From positions 558,001-622,000 of the forward strand of contig CAVRHO010000001.1 of NCBI GenBank assembly GCA_963721065.1: a stretch of 64,000 nucleotides of DNA, read 5' to 3'. Made by a program: the position numbers and the translations under genes. Positions 1-7,186 of this stretch are shown here, piece by piece. Every line of letters starts with the position of its first letter. The first letter of the stretch is position 1. This stretch comes from CAWBLP01 sp963721065. Lineage in GTDB: Bacteria; Pseudomonadota; Alphaproteobacteria; Acetobacterales; Acetobacteraceae. The notes under the pieces were generated by a model. It was not told the origin of the DNA. It was given only the letters and a program-made list of their open reading frames with translations, and did not search any database.

Positions 1-124
1 GAGGAACTCCCGGCCGCCGCGCAGGTAGCTGTCAATTGAGCGATTGCAAGTCGGTCCCTGTCGCAACGAGCCCGCGCGCGGCCGCCGGCGATCGCACACT
101 TCGTCAATCCAACGACGCTGTGAC

Positions 125-538
125 TTAATCACCCTCCGGAGCGAGCAGGGAGAGTTTGGGAAAATACGTCCGATACCGCGCCGCATCCCGCGTGAGCAGC
201 GCATACCCCGCAACAGCCGCGTGCGCGCCGATGAAAAAGTCCGGCAGCGGCAAGCTCTTCGTTCCGCCGCGCCGGCGGTAGGCCAGAAATGCCTCGCCGG
301 CGAGAAAGGCAGCTTCATAGGGGATCGGCTCCCGGTCGAACATCGCCGCGGGCAGCGCCGCACCGATATCCTCGATACGGCGAGTAGGCGGACCGAGACC
401 TCCGGCGAAGATCACCGGATTGATGACGAGGCGATACTGGTCGGCGGCGCGTTCCATGGCCGCTGCCGACCAATCCAGCCATCGCGCATCTTCGGTCACG
501 ACGTCCGCAGGGCCTTGGCGTCACAGGACAGCCGCCAT
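125..538 (-). pseudogene. vapC: PIN-domain toxin remnant (VapC-like)
   Basis: The conserved part (about 124 codons from GTG 499) looks like the body of a PIN-domain ribonuclease toxin: it has the central PFLAGEAFLAYRRRGG-like helix region and a late acidic motif, LPDFFIGAHA, followed by LLTRD. The family start should be ATG 538, directly after the stop of the antitoxin-like gene (539-541). That frame reads five codons (MAAVL) and then hits TGA. In a neighbouring frame the next codons read DAKAL, where a PIN protein has its first catalytic Asp (DTNVL-like), and the original frame resumes at DVVTED. Two compensating indels near the 5' end would explain this. The first active-site region is therefore damaged, and the expected Asn of the motif reads as Lys. 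A shorter GTG-started protein would lack the first catalytic Asp. Confidence 0.6.
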
Positions 539-773
539 TCAGTCGCCGCGGGTCAGCGCCAGGATTGCGTCCGTGCTCATCGCGATGTCGCCCCGGCCGC
601 GCAGATGGGAGATGACACGCGTGCCCCGCCTGTCCTTCTTCCAAGCCTCGGCGCGGACGACGCGCACCCCCATGTCGTGGATTTCGACGTTCGCCTCGGT
701 GTGGGGCTGCGAACCGGTCTTCCCGCTGGATGTCGGCCGGGATCGTGACTTGACCCTTCGATGTGATGCGCAC
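539..773 (-). pseudogene. vapB: AbrB/MazE-type antitoxin remnant (VapB-like), frameshifted
   Basis: From GTG 773 the frame encodes RITSKGQVTIPADIQRE, the hallmark N-terminal swapped-hairpin DNA-binding motif of AbrB-type antitoxins. The rest of the protein (PHTEANVEIHDMG, then RGTRVISHLRGRGDIAMSTDAILALTRGD read in sections) continues in a different frame, so one indel separates the halves after about codon 18. The C-terminal sections match the usual RGxxLVxHLRGRGDxxMSTDEIMALTRG tail of this antitoxin family. The stop TGA (539-541) abuts the ATG of the PIN gene, the normal antitoxin-toxin arrangement. The frame break means no complete antitoxin is made from the sequence as given, unless it is a sequencing error. 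Confidence 0.6.
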
Positions 774-987
774 AGGCCACCTCCTTCCTCCTGGATGTAG
801 GCGTAGGACGCCGGGCGCGAAAGGGGCTGCGCCGCGCGTGTGTCCGGCACGGACCGCCACAACCAGGCAATGGCACCATCCGTTCAGCGCGCCCGGAACG
901 CGCGGCCGGCCGCGGATGCCATCGTCCCGCGCCACCCAGGCGCAGCCATTCCTTGACTCCACCCCGCAAGTTAGTTAGTATCTAACA

Positions 988-1787
988 ATGCGTGACGCGG
1001 ACACCACCGCCGGCCTGCCTCCCCCGCCCGTTCCCCCACAGGAACGGCCCGCCAAACCCATCCCCCAGAACATCGCCGACCTCCTCGTCATCGTCCGCAT
1101 CCTGCTCGGCTACGGCCTCCATCTGGCCGAAACCCTGGACCGCCGAGCCGCATCCCGCAGCTTCTCCGCTATTGCGCAGTTCTTCGGCACCGCCCGGGTC
1201 GCGACCATCCGCGCCCGCCTCGCCCGCGGCCTGCTGCGCGCCATGGCGCTGGAGGAACTGCTGCTGGCCCGCGCCGCCAGGGGCCGCGACCTGGTGTTCT
1301 ACAAGCCCCGCACCCCCCGGCCCCGCCGCCCCGCGCGCACGCCGCGGCCCCGGTCGCCGGCCCGCTACCGCCGCCGCCGCGTCCGGCCGGCTGGCCCGCG
1401 CCGGACGAGGCGCCGGATCCCGACCACCTCCCCACCGTGGCACAGTTGCGCGCCCGGATGCGCGGCCGCCCGGTCGGCCAGGCGCTGGCCGATATCTGCC
1501 GCGACCTCGCGATTTCCCCCAGGCTGTGTGACGGCCCGTTCTGGTTCGCGATCACCTGCGGCATCATGAGGTACCGCGGCAACCTGCCCAAGCTCATGAA
1601 GGACTTCCGCCGCCGGGAGGTCCGGTTCTGCGACACGGAAGCGGACCGCAACCCCGCCCTCGACTGGCCGGAACCCACCCGCGACGGCATCCGCCGCGTC
1701 CTGGGCTTCTTCATCGGGGAACCGGACGCCGCGTGTCCTCTCCCCGCGCCGCCGCTGCTGTCGGCCTCTGTTCCCCGCCCGCCCTGA
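988..1787 (+). pseudogene. Conserved hypothetical protein, split by a frameshift
   Basis: Two overlapping reading frames look like one protein of about 265 codons. The first (from ATG 988) carries a helical domain with NIADLLVIVRILLGYG and a Pro-rich N-terminus. The second (recognisable from about 1335 to the stop at 1787) carries an Ala/Pro linker and then a compact domain with LADICRDLAISP and FWFAITCGIMRYRGN. The total length is two bases over a codon multiple, consistent with one indel. It most likely lies in the C-rich stretch around 1305-1335, where the first frame turns into low-complexity Arg/Pro sequence. I do not recognise a function. The whole first domain is soluble and basic, with no signal peptide. 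It could instead be two separate small genes, but the linker continuity argues against that. Confidence 0.5.
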
Positions 1788-2137
1788 GCGCCGACCCTCG
1801 CTCCCCGCGCCTGACCCACGGGACCGCCCCCGGCCGGCCCCGCCGTTCCGATTCGCATCGCGGAACCGCCCCCGCGATCGAAGCGCCGCGGCGCAGAAAA
1901 CCGCCCAACCGCCAATGCAAACCCCTGGCCGCGTGCGTGCCCCGCAACCGGGCAGGGGCCCTTGTTGCGCAGTCGGGACGAACACGCCGCCGAGCGGGCC
2001 AGACGTACCAGCGTCGAAGTCTTGCTTCGCGACCCGCCCGCCCTTCAGCCCGGCGTGGGATCACTCCCCAAACCCCAGGTGCCAGCCGCCCCGCCGCCTG
2101 CTATGCCCAGGCGGACAAGACCAACCAAGGAAGCGCC
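1788..2137 (+). other. Intergenic stretch without a recognisable gene
   Basis: Open frames exist on both strands here because of the GC bias, but their translations are Arg/Pro/Ala-rich, lack any family motif and overlap each other. The only clear signal is the AAGGAAG ribosome-binding site at 2127-2133 just before the CoA-transferase ATG. An in-frame extension upstream of that ATG is judged noncoding. Confidence 0.6.
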
Positions 2138-3310
2138 ATGTCCCGCCCGCTGCAGCACATCCGCGTTCTGGACCTCACCACCACCATTGCCGGCCCCTAC
2201 TGTGCCCGGCTGCTGGCCGACCTCGGCGCCACCGTCATCAAGATCGAGTCGCCCGAGGGCGACATGATGCGCAGCCGCCCCCCGCTGCGGGACGGGGCCA
2301 GCACCAGCTTCGGCCAGCTCAACGCCGGCAAGCACAGCATCGTGCTGGACCTGAAGCAGCCGGCCGCGCAGGACATCGTCCGCCGCCTGCTGGCCGACAC
2401 CGACGTGCTGGTGGAGAACTTCCGCCCCGGCGTGATGCGTCGTTTCGGCCTGGACTACCCGGCGCTGGCCGGGTCGTTTCCCCAACTGGTCTATTGCGCC
2501 ATTTCCGGGTTCGGGCAGACCGGGCCCTCGGCGGGGCTCGCGGCCTATGCGCCGGCAATCCATGCCGCGTCGGGCCACGACCTGGCGCACCTCACCTACC
2601 AGGCAGGGCGGGAGAGGCCGGACAATTGCGGCATCTACACCGCGGACATCCTGACCGGCACCTTCGCCTTCGGTGCGATCAACGCTGCGTTGGTGCACCG
2701 CCAGCAGACCGGGCGCGGGCAGATGATCGACGTGTCGATGCTGGAATCCATGCTGGCCCTGCTGGTGTCGGAGGTGCAGACGGCGCAGTTCGACGTGCCC
2801 CCCGCCGGCCGCCCGATGTTCGGCCCGGTGCGCACGGCGGACGGCTTCATCATGCCCGCGGTCGCCAGCGAGCGCAGCTTCCAGGGCCTCTGCCGCGCCG
2901 CCGGCCACCCGGAGTGGATCACCGACCCGCGCTTCGCCCTGTATCCCGACCGCCGCCGCAACTGGGGGGAGCTGATCGACGCGCTGGAGACCTGGTCCGC
3001 CACGGTGTCCACCGCCGATTGCAAGGCCGCGTTCGATCGCGAGGGCGTGCCCAACTCCCCCTATCGCACGGTGCGGGAGGTGCTGGCCGATCCGCAACTG
3101 GCGCACCGCCAGGCATTGGCCGAGGTGCAGGATGCCGGCGGAACGTTCCGCGTGGTCAACCCGCCCTTCCGCCTGTCCGACTCGGTGGCCCAGGTGCGGG
3201 ACTTCGCCGCCGCCCTGGGCGAGCACACCGAACAGGTGCTGCGCCAGGCCGGCTACAGCGATGCGGACATCCAGGCCTTCGCCGCGGCCCGGGCGATCGG
3301 GGCGGGGTAG
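2138..3310 (+). CDS. CaiB/BaiF (family III) CoA-transferase
   Basis: This 390-residue protein begins RPLQHIRVLDLTTTIAGPYC, the typical start of family III CoA-transferases, which move CoA between carboxylic acids through an aspartyl-CoA thioester. Asp170 (in GIYTADILTG) aligns with the catalytic Asp169 of formyl-CoA transferase. Other family signatures are LLADLGATVIKIESPEGD, LDLKQP, ADVLVENFRPGVMRRFGLDY and the CAISGFGQTGP segment. The ATG was chosen because AAGGAAG precedes it at 7-10 bases and the N-terminus matches the family; a longer in-frame extension is unsupported. The next gene, an enolase-superfamily enzyme, lies 134 bp downstream on the same strand, so the two probably serve one acid-catabolic route whose substrate cannot be read from sequence. 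Confidence 0.9.
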   Translation: MSRPLQHIRVLDLTTTIAGPYCARLLADLGATVIKIESPEGDMMRSRPPLRDGASTSFGQLNAGKHSIVLDLKQPAAQDIVRRLLADTDVLVENFRPGVMRRFGLDYPALAGSFPQLVYCAISGFGQTGPSAGLAAYAPAIHAASGHDLAHLTYQAGRERPDNCGIYTADILTGTFAFGAINAALVHRQQTGRGQMIDVSMLESMLALLVSEVQTAQFDVPPAGRPMFGPVRTADGFIMPAVASERSFQGLCRAAGHPEWITDPRFALYPDRRRNWGELIDALETWSATVSTADCKAAFDREGVPNSPYRTVREVLADPQLAHRQALAEVQDAGGTFRVVNPPFRLSDSVAQVRDFAAALGEHTEQVLRQAGYSDADIQAFAAARAIGAG

Positions 3311-3444
3311 GGGGGCGCAGTCCGAGCAACCGGCGTGGGGGCAGTCCGACCCACCGACCATCGCGCGGCTTGGGGGCCGCAGGCTTACCAACCGGGTCCG
3401 TCGCGTGTACCGTCGCGCCCGATGCACCTGTGGGGGGAACCGCC

Positions 3445-4542
3445 GTGAAGATCACCAAGATCCAGACCGATATCCTGCGCATCCCGGAAGACGACCCGCT
3501 GGCCGACATGCCGGAGGAACAGGGCCGCCTGCGCCCGATCGTTATTCTGCGCATGCAGACCGATGCGGGGATCGAGGGGATCGGCCTCACCTTCTACGGC
3601 GGCGCCATGACCGGCAGCCTGCGGGTCGCGCTGGACGAACTGGGCGCCCTGACCGTCGGCGAGGACCCGCTGCGGATCGAGGCGATCGTGCAGAAGCTGC
3701 GCGACGCCGCCGGCGATTCCTGTGGCCCCGCCGGCATCTTCCTGCTGGCCCTGTCGGCGATCGACACGGCGCTGTGGGACATCAAGGGCAAGGCCCTCAA
3801 CCAGCCCCTGTGGAAACTGCTCGGCGGCACGCGGGACCGGGTGCCGACCTACGCCTCCGGTTCGCTGCGCCGCGGCCTGACCCACGACCAGGCGGCAAAG
3901 GCGGCGCGCACCCTGGTGGACAAGGGCTTCGTCGAGATGAAGACGCAGATGGCGCTGCCCGGCAATCCCTCCCCCAGTGACGAGGTCCGCCGGGTCCGCG
4001 TGGTGCGGGAGGCGATCGGCCCCGACATCAAGCTGATGTGCGACATCAACCAGCGCTGGCGGGTGGAGCAGGCGATCGATATCGGCAAGCGCGTGGAGGA
4101 CGTGGGCCTGTTCTGGCTGGAGGACGTCACCACCTGCGACGACTACCAGGGCCTGGCCCGCATCAACGAAGCCCTGGTCACCCCGATCGCCGGCGGCGAA
4201 TACCTCTGGGGCATCGCCCCGTTCCGCCAGATGATCGAGGCCCGGTCGGTTGACTACATCATGATCGACCTCTGCCGCGTCGGCGGCCCCACCCAGTGGA
4301 TGAAGGTCGCCGGCATGGCCGAGGCGTTCAACCTTCCGGTGGTCAGCCACGTGATGCCGGAGATGCACCTGCACCTGGTCGCCGCGGTGCCCAACGGGCT
4401 GACGGTGGAATACATGCCTTGGATGCTGAAGCTGTACCAGGAGACTCCGCCCATCGAGAAAGGCCAGTTGGTCCTGCCCGAGAAGCCCGGCCTGGGCCTG
4501 GCATTCGACGAAAAGGCCGTGGCCGCCTACCGCGTCGGGTGA
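3445..4542 (+). CDS. Mandelate racemase/muconate-lactonizing enzyme family protein
   Basis: This 365-residue protein has the two-domain enolase-superfamily layout: an N-terminal capping domain (KITKIQTDILRI) and a TIM barrel. The three magnesium ligands are visible as Asp200 (MCDINQRW), Glu226 (FWLEDV) and Glu252 (AGGEYLWG). His302 (VVSHVMPE) with an Asp in IMIDLCRVGG suggests the mandelate-racemase-type His/Asp dyad. At the end of strand 2, where many members have a KxK pair, the sequence is Lys166-Thr-Gln168, so one basic residue is replaced by Gln. The enzyme probably abstracts the alpha-proton of a hydroxy acid (dehydratase or racemase). The start is GTG 3445, chosen from the family N-terminus and an upstream G-rich stretch. 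It follows a CoA-transferase gene and is probably co-transcribed. Confidence 0.88.
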   Translation: MKITKIQTDILRIPEDDPLADMPEEQGRLRPIVILRMQTDAGIEGIGLTFYGGAMTGSLRVALDELGALTVGEDPLRIEAIVQKLRDAAGDSCGPAGIFLLALSAIDTALWDIKGKALNQPLWKLLGGTRDRVPTYASGSLRRGLTHDQAAKAARTLVDKGFVEMKTQMALPGNPSPSDEVRRVRVVREAIGPDIKLMCDINQRWRVEQAIDIGKRVEDVGLFWLEDVTTCDDYQGLARINEALVTPIAGGEYLWGIAPFRQMIEARSVDYIMIDLCRVGGPTQWMKVAGMAEAFNLPVVSHVMPEMHLHLVAAVPNGLTVEYMPWMLKLYQETPPIEKGQLVLPEKPGLGLAFDEKAVAAYRVG

Positions 4543-4560
4543 CCGCAGGACCGCAGCGTT

Positions 4561-4596
4561 CGGGTTGGGTCGGCGCGCACGCCGCTGCCCAACCCG
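4561..4596. terminator. GC-rich hairpin between convergent genes
   Basis: CGGGTTGGG (4561-4569) pairs perfectly with CCCAACCCG (4588-4596), and the loop holds a further CGGCG/CGCCG pairing. It lies 19 bp after the enolase-superfamily stop codon and faces the convergent FkbM gene. No T-run follows, so it is a stem-loop that may act as a bidirectional or Rho-assisted terminator rather than a classic intrinsic one. Confidence 0.45.
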
Positions 4597-4643
4597 GACG
4601 TATCGCTCTGTCGTGCGGGCCCAGCCTGCTGCCGCAGCCGGGG

Positions 4644-4860
4644 TCACTCTGCTGCCGTGGCACCAAGGGGTGCACGCCGCTGTCGCGCCCGGAGCGGCAC
4701 TTCCTGTTCCCGCGTCCGGAGGGACAAACCTTGCGGTGGCATCCTTCCGGATACACCCTGCGGTCGCATCCGGAAGGATGCACCCTGCTGTTGCACCCGC
4801 AGGGCCGCATACTCTGCTGTCGCAGCGGAGGAGCACACCCTGCTGCACACCGGCGGCGTA
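4644..4860 (+). repeat. Degenerate tandem repeat, about 27-bp period
   Basis: Seven to eight diverged units resemble CACCCTGCTGTCGCATCCGG followed by an AGGATG-like tail. The clearest are those near 4752, 4779 and 4806. Spacing varies by a few bases. The array sits between the hairpin at 4561 and the 3' end of the FkbM gene. Frames through it are open on both strands but show no family resemblance. Confidence 0.55.
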
Positions 4861-4892
4861 CGCGACCGCGGCGGCCAGCCGAGCCCGGCGCA

Positions 4893-5759
4893 TCAGGCAT
4901 CTGCCGGCAAGGCCCGGTCGGAAAACGCGATCGCATGCACAAACCCGTATTGCGGGGAGGTGATGCGCGGCACCGGCTTGGCGGCCAGCAGGTACTGCCG
5001 GAGAAAGTCCATCCGATCAGCCGGCCCGATCGTGCACCAGCCATCGGGCTCCGAATAGACATGCACGAAGCGATAGCATGCCAATGCCTCGGCCGCCTGC
5101 ATGCTGCAGCGCAGCCGTATCAGTGCGCTGCGATACGCGTCCGCCCCGGCCCCCAGATTGAACGGGTGAAACGACACCAGCAACCACGGCTTCCGCTCGG
5201 CGAGCAGGCCGGCGATGTTCGGCAGTACCTGGTACTCGGCGCCCTCGACATCGATCTTCAGCAGCGTGCGCTGGTCCACGCCGACTTCCTGCAGCACAGC
5301 CGCCGCCTGGCGCAGCGGCACGATCGCGTCCTGGACGGCGCAGATCACGCCCTGGCGTTCGATCTCGCGGAAAATCGAGGAGCCGGAGTCGGCCGTGCCC
5401 TTGGCATACAGCGGCGCATAGCCGTCGGCATCGCTGACGCCGTGGCGGAACAGCCGGATCAGCGGCGCCAGGCGCGGGTTCTCCGCAACGTTACATGCCA
5501 GTAACTCATGGTTCGTGGGGCTGGGCTCGAAGGCGAACACCTCGGCGCCCCAGCTTGCGGCATACAGCGCGGTGAAGCCGATATAGGCGCCGAACTCCAC
5601 CATGCGCGAGCAGCCCGGCAACACGGCATCGAAGAAGCGCAGCGTGGCTTCCTCGAACCCGCTGCAGAAGTCGCGCGCGGCCGCTTGCACCAGGGGATGG
5701 TGCGCGATGCGAAACCCGTGCCCGTGCCGATCCAGCATCGGGAGCGACCGGCTGCTCAT
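4893..5759 (-). CDS. FkbM family SAM-dependent methyltransferase
   Basis: The protein is about 288 residues. Its Rossmann core shows MVEFGAYIGFTALYAAS (motif I, SAM binding), EVFAFEPSPTNHELL (acidic end of strand 2) and TLLKIDVEGAEYQVLPN, the diagnostic FkbM segment. FkbM proteins methylate hydroxyls on sugars, polyketides and surface glycans; the substrate here cannot be read. ATG 5759 was chosen. An in-frame GTG at 5780 would add seven residues but lacks a ribosome-binding site, whereas GGAGGAA lies (somewhat far) upstream of the ATG. The gene is convergent with the enolase-superfamily gene and divergent from the pterin pair, with about 340 bp between it and that pair. Confidence 0.85.
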   Translation of the reverse strand: MSSRSLPMLDRHGHGFRIAHHPLVQAAARDFCSGFEEATLRFFDAVLPGCSRMVEFGAYIGFTALYAASWGAEVFAFEPSPTNHELLACNVAENPRLAPLIRLFRHGVSDADGYAPLYAKGTADSGSSIFREIERQGVICAVQDAIVPLRQAAAVLQEVGVDQRTLLKIDVEGAEYQVLPNIAGLLAERKPWLLVSFHPFNLGAGADAYRSALIRLRCSMQAAEALACYRFVHVYSEPDGWCTIGPADRMDFLRQYLLAAKPVPRITSPQYGFVHAIAFSDRALPADA

Positions 5760-6099
5760 GTCATCCACACGTTCCTCCACAGGTCATGGGCGGCTGACAA
5801 GTATGCATTGCATGGAGTTAATTTTGTCTTGACAAGGGTGACGGCGGCACGAAGCTGACGTTCGTTCCATTGCAGCAAACCCGGATGCCACGCGCCGGGG
5901 CGGGGCTTGGCGGTCTCAGCCCCGTGGATTATGTGACCACAATCTTGCACATGCGCATCCACAGCGCTTTTTAACGCGCGAATAACGGGGTGCTGACACC
6001 AAGGTAACTGGTCACTGCCACTAGGCTGCAAGGTTTTCGCCGCAATAATGGCATTGCGGAACCAAGGCGTGGGACCGGGTGACTGCAAAGGGGCGTGGC
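5760..6099. promoter_or_regulatory. Divergent intergenic region, FkbM gene / QueD-like gene
   Basis: This 340-bp spacer must hold the promoters of both flanking genes. It is locally AT-richer around 5800-5835 (ATGGAGTTAATTTTGTC). A TTGACA box occurs at about 5831, but no convincing -10 element follows at 16-18 bp. No gene was seen. Next to the QueD-like start, AAAGGGG (6087-6093) is the likely ribosome-binding site. Confidence 0.35.
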
Positions 6100-6468
6100 A
6101 TGATGGAAACGTTTGTCGAGTTTACATTTGAAGCGGCGCACAAGGTGCCGCCGTATTCGGGGATTCATGGTCATACCTTCAAGGCGACCATCTATCTGGC
6201 CGGTGAGCGCGACCCGGTCTATGGTTGGACCCACAATCTTTACGATGTGGAAATTGTGATCGAGCGTCTGAAACAACGGCTTGACAATACGTATCTTAAC
6301 GAGATCGAAGGACTGGAAATGCCCAGCCTGGAGAATGTGGCGGCCTGGATCTGGGATCAACTGAACCCGGAAATCCGCGGACTGGACCGTGTCATGCTGC
6401 GGCGCGGCGCGGACGGCTACGCCGAGGGATGCTGCTACTCGGCGCGCGCCATGCAGGACGCCGCCTGA
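6100..6468 (+). CDS. QueD/PTPS-like protein lacking canonical catalytic residues
   Basis: This 122-residue protein has the 6-pyruvoyl-tetrahydropterin synthase / 6-carboxytetrahydropterin synthase fold. The zinc ligands are intact: His14 (FEAAHKVPP), His23 and His25 (IHGHTF). The segments YLNEIEGLEMPS and ENVAAWIWDQL match QueD closely. However, the loop between His14 and His23 is shortened and lacks the catalytic Cys of the HKCGRLHGH motif. The catalytic His of LDHHYLND is Asn (LDNTYLNE), and the pterin-binding Glu before the C-terminus is replaced (LRRGADGYAEGCCY). It may therefore bind a pterin or catalyse a different step. ATG 6100 (or 6103) follows AAAGGGG; a GTG at 6079 is possible but unneeded. 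The stop overlaps the folE ATG (TGATG), indicating coupling. Confidence 0.8.
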   Translation: MMETFVEFTFEAAHKVPPYSGIHGHTFKATIYLAGERDPVYGWTHNLYDVEIVIERLKQRLDNTYLNEIEGLEMPSLENVAAWIWDQLNPEIRGLDRVMLRRGADGYAEGCCYSARAMQDAA

Positions 6469-7136
6469 TGTCCACCGCCATTCATCGGCTGCGCCGCTCC
6501 CTTCGCGCCAACGAAGCGGTGGACGAGGCTCTGAGTGAGGCCGAACGTGCCGCGATGATCGCCGCGGCCGCCACGAAGCTCTCCGAGCTGTTCGACATCC
6601 TGCATATCGATCACAGAAACGACCACAATACCCGCGATACGCCTCGTCGCGTCGCCCGCATGTACGTGGACGAGATCATGGGCGGCCGCTTCACCGGCCC
6701 CCCGGCGCTGACCGAGTTCGAGAACATCGAGCAGTTCGACCAATTGATCGTGATCGGACCGATCGACATCCGCTCGACCTGTGCGCATCACCTGATGCCG
6801 ATCTACGGTGAGGCCTTCATCGGCGTCCTGCCCGCCACGGACGGCAAGATCATCGGGCTGTCGAAATATGACCGTATCGTCCAGTATTTCAGCGGGCGCC
6901 TGCAGATCCAGGAGGAACTGGTAAAGCAGATCGGCCAGTTCATCATGGAAAAGACCGCGCCGCGCGGCGTGGCCGTGCGCCTCAGTGCGGTGCACATGTG
7001 CAAGACCCATCGCGGCGTGCGGGCAACCCATCGCAGCCGCATGGTGACGAGCGCCTATTTCGGCGAACTGGAAACCGACCGGTTGCACAAGGACGAGTTC
7101 CTGCGGGAGTGCGCCGTGCTGAACCAGGTCTCCTGA
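6468..7136 (+). CDS. folE: GTP cyclohydrolase I
   Basis: This 222-residue FolE-type enzyme converts GTP to 7,8-dihydroneopterin triphosphate, the entry step for folate, pterin and 7-deazaguanine synthesis. Zinc ligands are Cys105, His108 and Cys178 (STCAHHLMP and VHMCKTHRG). The substrate-binding run GLSKYDRIVQYFSGRLQIQEEL is conserved. Unusual points are Ala in place of Glu in CEHH, and the C-terminal THRGVRATHRSRMVTSAYFGEL in place of the common RGVxxPGAxTVTSA segment, which suggests a divergent subfamily. The ATG overlaps the stop of the QueD-like gene by one base, so the two are translated together. folC lies elsewhere in the window (42436-43704), and this copy may be dedicated to the neighbouring pterin-type pathway. 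Confidence 0.92.
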   Translation: MSTAIHRLRRSLRANEAVDEALSEAERAAMIAAAATKLSELFDILHIDHRNDHNTRDTPRRVARMYVDEIMGGRFTGPPALTEFENIEQFDQLIVIGPIDIRSTCAHHLMPIYGEAFIGVLPATDGKIIGLSKYDRIVQYFSGRLQIQEELVKQIGQFIMEKTAPRGVAVRLSAVHMCKTHRGVRATHRSRMVTSAYFGELETDRLHKDEFLRECAVLNQVS

Positions 7137-7186
7137 CCGCGACCGCCGCCGGACATGGCGTTCCGTTCAAACACCGAATACGACGG

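Noticed and set aside
44..748. Long plus-strand open frame over the vapBC remnants
   Set aside because: It runs antisense to the recognisable antitoxin and toxin segments, is Arg-rich and matches no family; it is a shadow of GC-rich sequence.
2045..3427. Minus-strand frame of 460 codons opposite the CoA-transferase
   Set aside because: It is a mirror frame of a well-conserved plus-strand gene and has no family motif.
5826..5860. TTGACA box as the promoter of the QueD-like gene
   Set aside because: No -10-like hexamer occurs at 16-18 bp, and the site is about 270 bp from the gene start, so it was not called as a separate promoter.
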